Shown one piece after another: positions 41,571 through 50,892 of a stretch of DNA of 64,000 nt. This DNA comes from Chromobacterium sinusclupearum (GTDB lineage: Bacteria; Pseudomonadota; Gammaproteobacteria; Burkholderiales; Chromobacteriaceae). The position numbers and the translations under genes are program-made. The stretch lies in assembly GCF_002902845.1 (NCBI RefSeq), contig NZ_PPTF01000060.1:139278-203277 (forward strand), read 5' to 3'. Each line of letters opens with the position of its first letter. The stretch's first letter is position 1. The notes under the pieces are model-generated. The model worked only from the letters and a program-made list of their open reading frames with translations. It searched no databases and was not told the DNA's origin.

Positions 41571-42446
41571 TTACAAATGCGCTTTCGACAGCTCCTGCGT
41601 CAAACGCTGCAACAAGCCCAGTCTATGCGCCGCAATCTCGCCTTTTTCCGCTGCGTTTATGATCGCACAATTAGGTTCGACCCGGTGCGTGCAGTTATGG
41701 AAACGGCACTGTCCAATATACCTGCGCAGCTCTGGGAAATAATGAGTTAGATCAACCGCTTTAAGGTGCTTTAAACCAAATTCTTGCAATCCGGGCGAGT
41801 CAATCAGGTGGCTGCTTTCGTCCAGGTGGTAAAGCGTGGCGTGGGTGGTGGTATGACGGCCGGAATCCAGCGCGGTGGAGATGTCGCCAATGCGGGCGTT
41901 GGCCTCAGGCAGCAGGGCATTGGTCAGGGTGGACTTACCCATTCCGGATTGCCCCACCAAGACGCTGGTATGCCCTTGCAGCAAGGGTTTCAGCGGGGTG
42001 AAGTCCTGTTTGGCCGACAGTGTAACCAGCTTGTATCCAAGTTTCACATACAGTTGCAATTTTTCCAGCAGCGCGACGGTTTCCGGCAGGTCGCACTTGT
42101 TGACGACAATGACGGGTTCGATGTCTCCGGCCTCGGCCGCGATCAGGCAGCGGCCCAGCAGCTCCTCATTCGGCGAGGGCACGGCGGCGATGACGAACAG
42201 GATGCGCGTGACGTTGGCCGCGATGACCTTGGTCTTCCAGTCGTCCTGGCGGTATAGCAGGCTGCGCCGCTCATGGGCGCGCTCGATCACCGCCTGCTCC
42301 TGATTCTGTACCAGGATGTCCACGATATCGCCGCAAGCGTAGTCGACGCGCTTGCCGCGGGTGGTGCAGTCATAGGTTTGGCCGTTGGCTTCAACGATGA
42401 AGCGGCGGCCGTGGCTGCGGATGATTTGACCTACGCTGGCTGTCAT
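41571..42446 (-). CDS. rsgA: Ribosome small subunit-dependent GTPase A
   Basis: A 291-residue circularly permuted GTPase that assists 30S maturation. An N-terminal OB fold (residues 1-70) is followed by the permuted G domain with G4 NKCDLP at 114, G1 GQSGMGKSTLTNAL near 163, and G3 DSPGLQEFG. The C-terminal zinc knuckle CRFHNCTHRVEPNCAI is complete. The start overlaps the pcd gene stop by 4 bp (ATGA). It ends leftward at an AT-rich inverted repeat (TAAATAAG/CTTATTTA) covering the stop, followed by T residues. Confidence 0.96.
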   Translation of the reverse strand: MTASVGQIIRSHGRRFIVEANGQTYDCTTRGKRVDYACGDIVDILVQNQEQAVIERAHERRSLLYRQDDWKTKVIAANVTRILFVIAAVPSPNEELLGRCLIAAEAGDIEPVIVVNKCDLPETVALLEKLQLYVKLGYKLVTLSAKQDFTPLKPLLQGHTSVLVGQSGMGKSTLTNALLPEANARIGDISTALDSGRHTTTHATLYHLDESSHLIDSPGLQEFGLKHLKAVDLTHYFPELRRYIGQCRFHNCTHRVEPNCAIINAAEKGEIAAHRLGLLQRLTQELSKAHL

Positions 42447-42769
42447 GGGCGCTTGATCAAGGCTTCGGTCTTGGCCGCGCAGATGAAGTCGTTCAGGGTC
42501 AGGCCGCCGGCATCGTGGGTGCTGAAGTTGACGACTACACGGTTGTAATGCACCGACAGATCCGGATGATGGTCTTCCTGGTGGGCGATCCAGGCCAGCG
42601 CGTTCACAAAGGCCATCGTTTCATGGTAGTTGGCGAAACGGTAAGTTTTGTTCAGCTCGATGCCGGCGATCTGCCATTCCGGCAGCGAGGACAGCAGTTG
42701 CTTGACCGTGTTGTCAGCCAGCGGGCTTTGGCCGTGTTGCGGGGTGCAGGACAATTCCAGCAGATTCAT
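42443..42769 (-). CDS. 4a-hydroxytetrahydrobiopterin dehydratase (PCD)
   Basis: A 108-residue pterin-4a-carbinolamine dehydratase. The active-site pattern lies in FVNALAWIAHQEDHHPDLSVHYNRV with the HHPDL block and the following NRVVVNFSTHDAGGLT. It recycles pterin cofactor after phenylalanine hydroxylase in bacteria with PhhA; no phhA is in this window. It overlaps M48 upstream and rsgA downstream by 4 bp each, so it sits in the middle of a tight three-gene operon. Confidence 0.94.
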   Translation of the reverse strand: MNLLELSCTPQHGQSPLADNTVKQLLSSLPEWQIAGIELNKTYRFANYHETMAFVNALAWIAHQEDHHPDLSVHYNRVVVNFSTHDAGGLTLNDFICAAKTEALIKRP

Positions 42770-44013
42770 GCGTGGTTTCCTTTCAGATGTTGGATGCGCA
42801 GCGCGGCGGGCGGGTGCGAATCATAGAACATGGAGTGGATAGGGTCCGGCGTCAGCGTGGACGCGTTGTCGCGGTACAGCTTGACCAGGGCGCCGATCAG
42901 ATCGTCGGCGCGGGTCTGTTCCGAGGCGAAATCGTCCGCCTCGTACTCATGCCGGCGCGACATGCGGCTGGACAGCGGCGTCAGCGGGAAGGTGAACGCC
43001 GGTGTCGCGGTGAAGAACAGGATCAGCGCCATCGCGGTGCTCGGCACGGTGACGCCGAGCCCGGCGTAGAACCACGGCGCGTGCAGCAGCTGGCCCAGCG
43101 CCCACAGCAGCGCCAGCGACAGGCCAAAGGCCATGGCGATGCGCTTGACGATGTGGCGGCGTTTGAAGTGGCCCAGCTCGTGCGCCAGCACGGCCTCGAT
43201 CTCGGCGTGGCTGAGCTGCGACAGCAAGGTATCGAAGAACACGATGCGCTTGGCGGAGCCAAAGCCGGTGAAATACGCGTTGCCGTGGCTGGAGCGGCGC
43301 GAGCCGTCCATGACGAACACGCCCTGGCTCTTGAAGCCGGCTCTTTGCAGCAGCGACTCGATGCGCGTCTTCAGCGCATCGTCCTGCAGCGGCTGGAACT
43401 TGTTGAACAGCGGGGCGATCACCGTGGGGAAGATGGCCACCAGCAGCAACTGGAAAGCCGACCACACCAACCACACCCACAGCCACCATAGCGGCCCGGA
43501 AATATCCATCAGCCACAACACCAGGGTCACCAGCGGCAGGCCGATGACGGCGCCGATCAGCAGTCCCTTGACCTGATCCATCAGGTAGAGACCGATTGTC
43601 GTCTTGTTGAAACCGAAGCGGGCCTCAATGCCGAATGTGCCATACAGGCTCAGCGGCAGCGAAACCAGGCCGCTGATTACCGTAACGGCGGCGATCAGCG
43701 CCAGGCCGGACAGCAGCGGCTGGGCAAACCATTGCAGCGAGTGAACGGCCAGCCATTGCAGGCCGCCGCCGAAAGTCAAGGCGGCGATCAGCGCGGTGTC
43801 CAGCCAAGCCGACAGCAGGCCGAGCCGGGTCTTGGCGATGGTGTAATCGGCGGCATGGCTGTGCTGTTCCAGGGTGATGCTGTCGCGGAAGGCCGCGGGC
43901 ACCTGGTTGCGGTGGCGGGCGATATGGCGGATGTGCCGTCCGCCCAGCCACAGTTTCAGACTCAACGTCAACGCCAGCGCGCAGGCGAACAGTAGGGAAA
44001 ATGCGTCGGTCAT
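42766..44013 (-). CDS. M48 family (Ste24/CAAX prenyl protease-like) metallopeptidase
   Basis: A 415-residue inner membrane zinc protease. The HELGH motif is in [19 protein letters not shown] near residue 277, the third ligand in [16 protein letters not shown]. About seven hydrophobic segments surround the catalytic part, which faces the cytoplasm in Ste24-type proteins. The start at 44013 begins [25 protein letters not shown]; the frame is open upstream through antisense orn but the sequence there is not protein-like. It may degrade damaged membrane proteins. It heads the operon with pcd and rsgA and diverges from orn. Confidence 0.93.
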   Translation of the reverse strand: MTDAFSLLFACALALTLSLKLWLGGRHIRHIARHRNQVPAAFRDSITLEQHSHAADYTIAKTRLGLLSAWLDTALIAALTFGGGLQWLAVHSLQWFAQPLLSGLALIAAVTVISGLVSLPLSLYGTFGIEARFGFNKTTIGLYLMDQVKGLLIGAVIGLPLVTLVLWLMDISGPLWWLWVWLVWSAFQLLLVAIFPTVIAPLFNKFQPLQDDALKTRIESLLQRAGFKSQGVFVMDGSRRSSHGNAYFTGFGSAKRIVFFDTLLSQLSHAEIEAVLAHELGHFKRRHIVKRIAMAFGLSLALLWALGQLLHAPWFYAGLGVTVPSTAMALILFFTATPAFTFPLTPLSSRMSRRHEYEADDFASEQTRADDLIGALVKLYRDNASTLTPDPIHSMFYDSHPPAALRIQHLKGNHA

Positions 44014-44092
44014 GGGTATCGATATGGGTGTCGGGTTTGCCGCCGCGGCGGCAATGAAGGAAAATGGCAGGGTTTTCTCAAGATTGGCTAGT

Positions 44093-44638
44093 ATGGCACA
44101 AGATACCAATAACCTCATCTGGCTCGACATGGAAATGACGGGCCTGAATCCGGATACCGATCGCATCATCGAAGTCGCGATGATCGTCACCGACAGCCAG
44201 CTGAATGTGGTGGCCGAGTCGCCCGTGCTGGTGATCCACCAGCCGGACGCCGTGCTGGACGCGATGGACGACTGGAACAAGAACACGCACGGCAAGAGCG
44301 GTCTGATCGAGAAGGTGAAAAACTCCGCGGTCAGCGAGGCCGAGGCGGAGCAGGCGCTGCTCGAGTTCATGATGCAATATGTGCCCGAACGGACCACGCC
44401 GATGTGCGGCAACACCATTCATCAAGACCGCCGCTTCATGGCGCGCTGGATGCCCAGGCTGGAGGCTTACTTCCATTACCGCAATCTGGACGTGTCCACC
44501 CTGAAAGAGCTGTGCAAGCGCTGGAAGCCGGAAGTGGCCAAGGGCGTGGTCAAGCGCGGCAAGCATGAAGCGTTGGCGGACATCCTCGAGTCTATCGAGG
44601 AGATGCGCTACTACCGCGAACATTTCCTCAAGCTATAA
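44093..44638 (+). CDS. orn: Oligoribonuclease
   Basis: A 181-residue DEDDh 3'-5' exoribonuclease that degrades RNA dinucleotides and related pGpG products. The DEDDh residues are visible: Asp and Glu in [10 protein letters not shown], Asp in [10 protein letters not shown], Asp in [10 protein letters not shown], and the His with the last Asp in [11 protein letters not shown]. The length matches E. coli Orn. The ATG at 44093 overlaps nothing; M48 diverges 79 bp upstream, so both promoters share that gap. It precedes pgi by 82 bp. Confidence 0.96.
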   Translation: MAQDTNNLIWLDMEMTGLNPDTDRIIEVAMIVTDSQLNVVAESPVLVIHQPDAVLDAMDDWNKNTHGKSGLIEKVKNSAVSEAEAEQALLEFMMQYVPERTTPMCGNTIHQDRRFMARWMPRLEAYFHYRNLDVSTLKELCKRWKPEVAKGVVKRGKHEALADILESIEEMRYYREHFLKL

Positions 44639-44720
44639 GCGCGAGGCAAGCCATTCGAGCGGGGCCGGTCCTTGGGCCAGCCCTCTTTTTTTCATTCTGA
44701 ATATCCCATCGGCAGAAAAC

Positions 44721-46373
44721 ATGGCCGCACACCGCCACATCGACATCAACAGCACGCCAACCTGGGCCAAGCTGCATCAGCACCAGCGGGCGACGCGCCA
44801 GATGCACATGCGCGAACTGTTTCAATTGGATCCAAACCGCTTCCAGCGCTTCTCGTTGGAATTGGACGGCTTGTTGCTCGATTACTCCAAGAACCGGATC
44901 ACCGAGCGCACGCTGGAGTTGCTGTTCGATCTGGCTAGGGCGGCGGATCTGAAAGGCTGGATGGAGCGGATGCGCGATGGCGCGCGCATCAATATCAGCG
45001 AAGACCGCGCCGTGCTGCATACCGCGCTGCGCCTGCCGGAAGATGCCAGCTTGGTGGTGGATGGCCAGGATGTGGTGGCGGATGTGCATCAGGTGCTGCG
45101 GCGGATGCGCGATTTCAGCGACAAGGTGCGCGACGGCGCGTGGCTGGGTTTTGACGGCCAAAGGATTCGGGATGTGGTGAATCTTGGCATCGGCGGCTCG
45201 GATCTGGGGCCGCTGGTGGTCAAGGAAAGCTTGGCCGCCTATGCGCATCCGGAGTTGAACGTCCATTTCGTGTCGAATGTCGATGGCCAGCATCTGGCGC
45301 GGACGCTGGAGGCGCTGCATCCGGCCACCACGCTGTTCATCGTGGCCTCCAAATCGTTCACCACGCCGGAAACGCTGCTGAACGCCCAGGCTGCGCGCGG
45401 CTGGTTCCTGCAGGCGGGGACGGATGCCGATATCGCCCGCCATTTTGTGGCCGTGTCCACCAATGAGCCGGCGGTGCGGGCTTTCGGCATCGATCCGCAG
45501 CATATGTTTGGCTTCTGGGATTGGGTGGGGGGGCGCTACTCGGTATGGTCCGCCATCGGCTTGCCGGTGATGCTGTCGGTAGGCTACGACCATTTCCGGG
45601 CCTTTCTCGACGGCGGCCACGCCATGGACCGACACTTCTTCGAGTCGCCGTTCGAGGCCAATATGCCGGTGCTGCTGGCGCTCATCGGCATCTGGTACAA
45701 CACCTTCTATCGGGCGCATACTCATGCCATCATGCCCTACGATCATGGCCTGCGGCGCTTGCCGGCCCACATCCAGCAGCTGGATATGGAGTCCAACGGC
45801 AAGCGGGTCGGGCGCTGCGGCGAGGTGCTGGATTTCGACACCGGGCCGGTGATCTGGGGCGAGGAGGGCGCCAACAGCCAGCATGCCTTTTTCCAACTGC
45901 TGCATCAGGGCACGCGCTTGGTGCCATGCGACTTCATTCTGCCGCTGAACAGTCATTATCCGCTGGGCAATCAGCACGACGTCCTGGTGGCCAACTGCCT
46001 AGCGCAGACCGAGGCCTTGATGCGCGGCAAGAGCGAGGCCGAGGTGATGCAGGAGCTGGGGCATTTATCGGGCGAGGCATTGGACATGCTGCTGCCGCAG
46101 AAACTGTTTCCGGGCAACCAGCCCTCCAACACGCTGGCGCTGGACAAAGTCACGCCCTATGCCCTGGGCATGCTGATGGCTTTGTATGAGCACAAGGTGT
46201 TTGTGCAGGGGGTGATCTGGGGCATCAACTCGTTTGATCAGTGGGGGGTGGAGTACGGCAAGCAGCTGGCCAGGCGCATCCTGCCGGAACTATCCGGCGA
46301 CACCGGCGCGCTGTCGCACGACAGCTCCACCAACGGCCTGATCAGGCATTACAGAGAACGACATGGCAAATAG
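44721..46373 (+). CDS. pgi: Glucose-6-phosphate isomerase
   Basis: A 550-residue cytosolic isomerase interconverting glucose 6-phosphate and fructose 6-phosphate. Recognisable are the NLGIGGSDLGPLVV phosphate site near 155, SKSFTTPETL, DWVGGRYSVWSAIG, and the catalytic Glu in QLDMESNGKRV near 355; QGVIWGINSFDQWGVEYGK is the second PGI signature. The ATG at 44721 follows the GGCAGAAAAC stretch. It overlaps pncC by 11 bp. Confidence 0.97.
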   Translation: MAAHRHIDINSTPTWAKLHQHQRATRQMHMRELFQLDPNRFQRFSLELDGLLLDYSKNRITERTLELLFDLARAADLKGWMERMRDGARINISEDRAVLHTALRLPEDASLVVDGQDVVADVHQVLRRMRDFSDKVRDGAWLGFDGQRIRDVVNLGIGGSDLGPLVVKESLAAYAHPELNVHFVSNVDGQHLARTLEALHPATTLFIVASKSFTTPETLLNAQAARGWFLQAGTDADIARHFVAVSTNEPAVRAFGIDPQHMFGFWDWVGGRYSVWSAIGLPVMLSVGYDHFRAFLDGGHAMDRHFFESPFEANMPVLLALIGIWYNTFYRAHTHAIMPYDHGLRRLPAHIQQLDMESNGKRVGRCGEVLDFDTGPVIWGEEGANSQHAFFQLLHQGTRLVPCDFILPLNSHYPLGNQHDVLVANCLAQTEALMRGKSEAEVMQELGHLSGEALDMLLPQKLFPGNQPSNTLALDKVTPYALGMLMALYEHKVFVQGVIWGINSFDQWGVEYGKQLARRILPELSGDTGALSHDSSTNGLIRHYRERHGK

Positions 46374-46863
46374 CAGACAACTGGCCGCCGATCTCGGCGC
46401 GATGCTGCTCGGACGCGGCGAAAGCATCGCCACGGCCGAGTCCTGCACGGGTGGATTGATCGCCGCCGCCATCACCGACATTCCGGGCAGCTCTGCCTGG
46501 TTCAGCCATGGCGTGGTCAGCTACGGCAATCAGGCCAAGCAGCAGTTGTTGGGCGTGCAGGCGTCGTCGTTGATGGACCACGGCGCGGTCAGCGAACTGG
46601 TGGTGCGGGAAATGGCGGTCGGCGTGCAGGCACTGGCCGATGCCGACTGGGCCGTGGCGGTTTCCGGCATCGCCGGGCCGGATGGAGGCTCGCCGGAAAA
46701 GCCGGTGGGCCTGGTCTGGCTGGCCATCGCCCATCCCGGCGGGCAGACGGAGGCTTGGAGTTGCCACTTTTGCGGCGACCGCGAAGCCGTTCGGCAGCAA
46801 ACTGTGGAAGAAGCGTTGGCGCGGCTGTTGCAGCGCATCCATGGCCACGTGCGCGCGGCTTAG
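46363..46863 (+). CDS. pncC: Nicotinamide-nucleotide amidohydrolase (CinA C-terminal-like)
   Basis: A 166-residue PncC/CinA-C domain that deamidates nicotinamide mononucleotide to nicotinate mononucleotide in NAD salvage. The catalytic ESCTGG motif lies near residue 26, and GSSAWFSHGVVSYGNQAKQQLLGV and AVSGIAGPDGGSPEKPVGLVWLA are the other signature blocks. No N-terminal CinA domain is fused. It overlaps the pgi stop, so it is coupled to it, and is convergent with xerC, sharing stop codons. Confidence 0.95.
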   Translation: MANSRQLAADLGAMLLGRGESIATAESCTGGLIAAAITDIPGSSAWFSHGVVSYGNQAKQQLLGVQASSLMDHGAVSELVVREMAVGVQALADADWAVAVSGIAGPDGGSPEKPVGLVWLAIAHPGGQTEAWSCHFCGDREAVRQQTVEEALARLLQRIHGHVRAA

Positions 46864-47762
46864 CTGTCTTCGTCAGTGTCGGGTTTGGCGGGCGCTTGCC
46901 GCGCCCGGGGATGCGCCTGGTCGTAGACCTTGGCCAGATGCTGGAAGTCGAGCGCTGTGTAGATTTGCGTACTGGACAGGTTGGCGTGGCCCAGCAGCTC
47001 CTGCACTGCCCGCAGATCGCCTGAGGACTGCAGCAGGTGGGAGGCGAAGGAGTGGCGCAGCATGTGCGGGTGGACATGCTGGCTGGCGCCGGTCTTGATG
47101 GCCCAGTCGCGCAGCCGTTTTTCTATCTGGCGGCCGCCCAGGCGGCGGCCGTGGCGGCCGGTGAACAGCGCGGGCTCGTCTGCGGCTGCCTGGCGTTGCG
47201 CCAGCCATGTTTGCAGCCGGCGCATCGCTTCCGCGCCTATCGGCGCCAGTCTTTCCTTGCCGCCCTTGCCGCGAATCCGCAATAGCTGATCAGAGAAGTC
47301 CACGTCTTGCAGATTCAATCCCACTGTTTCCGACAAGCGTAGCCCGCAGCTGTAGACCAGCTCGAAGATGGCGCGGTCCCGCGCATCCAGTTCGTCATCG
47401 CCTTCTATCCTGTCCAGCAGCGCCGCCGCGCCATCGACCGGCAACGCCTTGGGCAGCAGTTTGTCGCGTTTCGGCGCGCGCAAGGCGCTGGCCGGGTTGT
47501 CTTCGCGTTGCCCGCTGTGCTGCAGCCATTGATAGAACTGGCGCCAAGCGGACAGCCGTCGCGCCAGGCTGCGGCTGCCCAGGCCGCGCGCATGTTGTTG
47601 CGCCAATGCTTTGCGCAAGTCGATGGCTTGGGCTTCGGCCAGGGTTTTGGGCTGCAACTGGCCAGTCAGCGTTTCCAGATCGGCGCGATAGCCCGCCAGC
47701 GTGTGCGGGCTGCGGCCGGCGACGGTCAGGTGGTCGATGAAGCGGGCGATGTCGTCGCGCAT
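46860..47762 (-). CDS. xerC: Tyrosine recombinase XerC
   Basis: A 300-residue site-specific recombinase acting at dif sites to resolve chromosome dimers. Catalytic residues are Arg in SCGLRLSETV, Lys in GKGGKERLAP, His and Arg in HPHMLRHSFASHL, His in LGHANLSSTQIYTALD with the nucleophile Tyr. The N-terminal core-binding domain begins FIDHLTVAGRSPHTLAGYRADL. It overlaps the pncC stop by 4 bp. The C-terminal tail is unusually acidic (KPDTDEDS). It follows moxR by one base. Confidence 0.96.
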   Translation of the reverse strand: MRDDIARFIDHLTVAGRSPHTLAGYRADLETLTGQLQPKTLAEAQAIDLRKALAQQHARGLGSRSLARRLSAWRQFYQWLQHSGQREDNPASALRAPKRDKLLPKALPVDGAAALLDRIEGDDELDARDRAIFELVYSCGLRLSETVGLNLQDVDFSDQLLRIRGKGGKERLAPIGAEAMRRLQTWLAQRQAAADEPALFTGRHGRRLGGRQIEKRLRDWAIKTGASQHVHPHMLRHSFASHLLQSSGDLRAVQELLGHANLSSTQIYTALDFQHLAKVYDQAHPRARQAPAKPDTDEDS

Positions 47763-47763
47763 G

Positions 47764-48612
47764 TCAGCGCCGCAGCCGCGCCATCTGCATCAGGCGGTCA
47801 AACAATTGCAGATCCTGTTCGTTCTTCAGCAGCGCGCCGGCAAGCGGCGGCGGCGCGTTGCGTTCCTGCCGCGCGGCGAGTTCGGTCTCGCTGATGGCTT
47901 CGCCGGTCAGCAATTTCAGCCAGTCCAGCAGCTCCGAGGTGGTGGGTTTCTTTTTCAGGCCCGGCAGTTCGCGGATGGAGAAGAACACTTCCAGCGCCTG
48001 CTGCACCAGCTGCTGGCGGATGTTGGGGAAGTGGGCGTCGACGATGGATTGCATCGTTTCGGCGTCCGGGAAGCGGATGTAGTGGAAGAAGCAGCGGCGC
48101 AGGAAGGCGTCCGGCAGCTCCTTCTCATTGTTGGAGGTGATGATGATGATGGGGCGTTGTTTGGCGCGTACGAATTGCTGCGTCTCGTGAACGAAGAATT
48201 CCATCTGATCGAGTTCGCGCAGCAGGTCGTTGGGAAATTCGATGTCCGCCTTGTCGATTTCGTCGATCAGCAGCACCGGCGCTTGATCGGCTTCGAAGGC
48301 CTGCCACAGCTTGCCCTTGACGATGTAGTTGGCGATGTCGTGGACTTTCGGGTCGCCCAGTTGCGAATCGCGCAGCCGCGATACGGCATCGTATTCGTAC
48401 AGGCCGTGCTGCGCCTTGGTGGTGGACTTGATCGGCCAGACGATCAGCTCCCGGCCCAGGCTGGCGGCGACTTCCTCGGCCAGCATGGTTTTGCCGGTGC
48501 CGGGCTCGCCCTTGATCAGCAGCGGGCGTTGCAGGGCGATGGAGGCATTGACGGCCATCATCAGGTCGTCGGTGGCGATATAGCGTTCGGTGCCGGTAAA
48601 ACGGGTATTCAT
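47764..48612 (-). CDS. MoxR-family AAA ATPase
   Basis: A 282-residue AAA+ ATPase of the MoxR class, which acts as a chaperone-like activator of partner proteins with VWA domains. Walker A GEPGTGKTMLAEEVAA, Walker B PVLLIDEIDKAD, sensor 1 IIIITSNNEKEL and the arginine finger region ELPDAFLRRC are visible. Usually a CoxE-like VWA gene is adjacent; here the neighbour is xerC (1 bp away) and none is present in this window. The partner must be elsewhere or is missing. Confidence 0.92.
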   Translation of the reverse strand: MNTRFTGTERYIATDDLMMAVNASIALQRPLLIKGEPGTGKTMLAEEVAASLGRELIVWPIKSTTKAQHGLYEYDAVSRLRDSQLGDPKVHDIANYIVKGKLWQAFEADQAPVLLIDEIDKADIEFPNDLLRELDQMEFFVHETQQFVRAKQRPIIIITSNNEKELPDAFLRRCFFHYIRFPDAETMQSIVDAHFPNIRQQLVQQALEVFFSIRELPGLKKKPTTSELLDWLKLLTGEAISETELAARQERNAPPPLAGALLKNEQDLQLFDRLMQMARLRR

Positions 48613-48681
48613 TGAGTCAACTATGGCAATGGGTGAGAGAAAGGGGCGGCGGCTGAAAGGCAGGCGCCCCGGGCATGCGGA

Positions 48682-49095
48682 TCAGCGGGCGAACTCGCGC
48701 TCCAGGTCGTCCAGCGTGATGCTCCAGCTTTTCATCATGTGGCTGAGCAGGGCCATTTCGCTGTCGCTGATGGTGCCGTCGGATTTGGCGATGTCCATCG
48801 CCAGCACGCAGGTCAGGATGCGCTTGCGCCGGTCGCTAACCTCGGCCAGCAGGTTGTCCACCCGCTCGCGATCCAGCAGGCGGATGGAGCCGTCTTCGCC
48901 GGCTTCGTCGGAAAGGTCGTCGCAGTAGTCGCGCAGCACTTGGGCAAACTGTTTGCGCGGCAGATTGATCAGGTGGTAGACGTGCAGCTTTTCCAGCAAC
49001 TCGAGTTCGCGCGGGTCCATGTTGCCGTCGGTGATCATGAACATGGCCAGGAGCCTGGCCATCGCCTCTGGGCTGTTGGGCGAGTAATTTCTCAT
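48682..49095 (-). CDS. TerB-like (tellurite-resistance fold) protein
   Basis: A 137-residue all-helical protein of the TerB-like/DjlA N-terminal class. It shows AMFMITDGNMDPRELELLEKL near residue 17, which resembles the metal-binding helix pair of TerB, then CVLAMDIAKSDGTISDSEMALLSHM with the second acidic helix pair. Function is unknown; the family senses or binds divalent cations. It is separated from moxR by 69 bp on the same strand. Confidence 0.85.
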   Translation of the reverse strand: MRNYSPNSPEAMARLLAMFMITDGNMDPRELELLEKLHVYHLINLPRKQFAQVLRDYCDDLSDEAGEDGSIRLLDRERVDNLLAEVSDRRKRILTCVLAMDIAKSDGTISDSEMALLSHMMKSWSITLDDLEREFAR

Positions 49096-49113
49096 GGCGC
49101 TATTCCTTATTTG

Positions 49114-49542
49114 CTATTGGCTAAGCTTTCCGGTAAAGGCTTCCGGCATTGGGGCGACTTTGCGTGTCTGATAGTCGAAAAAGACGACACCTGTTTTCAA
49201 TCTTGCCACTTCTTTGCAGCTGTTGTCATCGACTGCCTGATAAATCAGATCGAAACCATGACGGTTGATGTCGTCGGCACCGAGGCGAAAGCGCAAGGCA
49301 TCGCCATGAAAGGCCTCGGCGCGGTAGCAGATGGCGGTGTCCGCCACGATCAGCCCCAGTCCTTCCACTTTCAGCTCATGCGGGTAGCCGAGCGATTTCA
49401 GCCAGCGCAGCCGCGCCTCGTGGGCTAGCCGCAGCACCGCATCGTTGCCCAGGTGGCCGGCGTAGTTGATGTCGCTGATCCGGAGGTCCAGCGTGGTCTC
49501 GAAAAACATGCGCGCTGGAAGTTCAAGTTTGATGCGTGCCAT
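49114..49542 (-). CDS. Acyl-CoA thioesterase-like hotdog protein
   Basis: A 142-residue hotdog-fold protein of the 4HBT_2 thioesterase class. The N-terminal LRISDINYAGHLGNDAVLRLAHEARLRWLKSLGY shows the catalytic Asp/His region as in YbgC-like enzymes (D..YAGHLGN). The remainder, VADTAICYRAEAFHGDALRFRLGADD, is the central strand set. It hydrolyses acyl thioesters; the acyl chain is not known. It lies 18 bp before terB. Confidence 0.88.
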   Translation of the reverse strand: MARIKLELPARMFFETTLDLRISDINYAGHLGNDAVLRLAHEARLRWLKSLGYPHELKVEGLGLIVADTAICYRAEAFHGDALRFRLGADDINRHGFDLIYQAVDDNSCKEVARLKTGVVFFDYQTRKVAPMPEAFTGKLSQ

Positions 49543-49674
49543 GGCTTGGTATACTGAAAAGGTGAGAGGCGGATATGGCCTTTATGTCTACAAGACCTAA
49601 TCTGTGTCAAACATCATGATGCGGGTCTTGATAGACTGGGAGTGTAAGCCAAATTCATATAGGAGCTGCATGTC

Positions 49675-50124
49675 ATGTATCAGAAAATCTTTGTGCCGGT
49701 GGATGATAGCGACACCTCCATGATGGCGCTGATTGAAGCTTGCAAGCTCGCCAAGGCCTTCGCTTCGACGGTTCGGCTTGTTCATGTTGTCGATCTGGCG
49801 CAGTTTGGCTGGGGCGGTACCGAGTTCCTGGATGCGACGGAGCTGCAGAAGTCGATCAAGCAGGCTGGGGAGCAGGTGCTGCAGCAGGCGGTGGATAGGG
49901 CGAAATCGCTGGGCGTGGAGTCGGAGTGCCAGATTCTGGAGAGTTGGGGCGACAAGATCGCCTTGGTGTTGGCCGATGACGCCAGCGCCTGGGGCGCCGA
50001 TCTGATCGTGATGGGCACGCACGGATTGGGCGGGCTGATGCATTTGCTGATGGGGAGCGTGGCCGAGGGCGTGCTCAAGGTGGCGGATGTGCCGGTATTG
50101 CTGGTCCGTTATGCAGGGGAGTAG
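49675..50124 (+). CDS. Universal stress protein
   Basis: A 149-residue UspA-fold protein. The ATP-binding signature GTHGLGGLMHLLMGSVAEGVL (G-x2-G-x9-GS) is complete near residue 117-137, and the N-terminal strand YQKIFVPVDDSDTSMMALIEACKLAKAF is typical. It is expected to bind ATP and respond to growth arrest or stress. It stands alone, diverging from the thioesterase gene by 132 bp, and is closed by the terminator at 50143-50173. Confidence 0.95.
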   Translation: MYQKIFVPVDDSDTSMMALIEACKLAKAFASTVRLVHVVDLAQFGWGGTEFLDATELQKSIKQAGEQVLQQAVDRAKSLGVESECQILESWGDKIALVLADDASAWGADLIVMGTHGLGGLMHLLMGSVAEGVLKVADVPVLLVRYAGE

Positions 50125-50142
50125 GCGGCCTTAAGCGGCAAA

Positions 50143-50176
50143 AAAGCCGACGCGGGTAGGCCGCGTCGGCTTTGTT
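50143..50176. terminator. Bidirectional terminator after usp
   Basis: Perfect 13-bp stem AAAGCCGACGCGG/CCGCGTCGGCTTT with a 5-nt loop. T-rich on the right (TTTGTTTTT) and A-rich on the left, so it serves the usp gene and the leftward XRE gene. Confidence 0.92.
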
Positions 50177-50195
50177 TTTCTTATATTTATGGCAA

Positions 50196-50519
50196 TCAGT
50201 TGGCGGCCGCTTCGGCGCCGCCTTCTTGCGCTTCGATCTTGGTGCGAACCGCTTTGCGCAGGCTCTTGTACAGATCGGGGTGGGTTTCCTTCAGGTATTC
50301 CACAATCTCGAAATCTTCGCGGCGTACCTTGGACAGGTCGATTTGCTCGACGTGAACCAGGCGGAGCAGCTCGCGTACCGGTTTCGGCATGTTGCGGCCG
50401 CTTTCGTAGCGGGAGCCGCCGGACTGGGTAACGCCGATGCGGCTCCAGAACTCTTGCTGATTCAGGCCGAGCTTGCGGCGGATTTCCCGCGGGTTCGGGA
50501 TCTTTTCAAACAGTTTCAT
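50196..50519 (-). CDS. XRE-type helix-turn-helix regulator
   Basis: A 107-residue small DNA-binding protein. An XRE-like helix-turn-helix occupies residues 10-65 (REIRRKLGLNQQEFWSRIGVTQSGGSRYESGRNMPKPVRELLRLV), with the recognition helix WSRIGVTQSGGSRYESG. A C-terminal helical part (FEIVEYLKETHPDLYKSLRKAV) may dimerise, and the tail EAQEGGAEAAAN is disordered. Its targets are not visible. It is transcribed leftward into the shared terminator, and 264 bp of AT-rich sequence lie upstream before the SRP RNA. Confidence 0.88.
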   Translation of the reverse strand: MKLFEKIPNPREIRRKLGLNQQEFWSRIGVTQSGGSRYESGRNMPKPVRELLRLVHVEQIDLSKVRREDFEIVEYLKETHPDLYKSLRKAVRTKIEAQEGGAEAAAN

Positions 50520-50783
50520 GAGTGTTCCTCTCGTATCTGAAACAAATGGTTCTAGTATTTTTTAGGACTTCGCCCTGCTTACTAAAAATAGCAAAAAAAA
50601 TCCAACAGGAATATTTATGATGCAGGGAAATTAGTGAAGTTCCATGAATTTGAAAATTCAGTTTTGCTAATGTTAGCGCAATCTTATTGTCAAGGACAAT
50701 GGGATTTTGCGAGGCCGGCGAAAAAAGACGCCTGACTGTCGCAAATCTGCAATCATCTCGACGGGTAATTCTGGGGGAGGGGT

Positions 50784-50879
50784 GGCGAGCCTGAACCCCG
50801 GCACTTGCACTAAGTAACTGTGGCTGCTTCCTTCCGGACCTGACCAGGTTCGCTACCGTGCAATGCGGGGAGGCCCGCC
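50784..50879 (-). ncRNA. ffs: Signal recognition particle RNA, 4.5S type
   Basis: On the minus strand the sequence from 50879 to 50784 contains the universally conserved SRP core: the GGTCAGGTCCGGAAGGAAGC loop region near the middle (complement of about 50828-50847). The ends GGCGGGCCT and AGGCTCGCC pair to close the long hairpin, giving about 96 nt, the expected size for a 4.5S RNA. It guides ribosomes to the membrane with Ffh. A strong promoter lies directly upstream. The exact ends may differ by a few bases. Confidence 0.95.
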
Positions 50880-50892
50880 ATAGAGAAAACGG

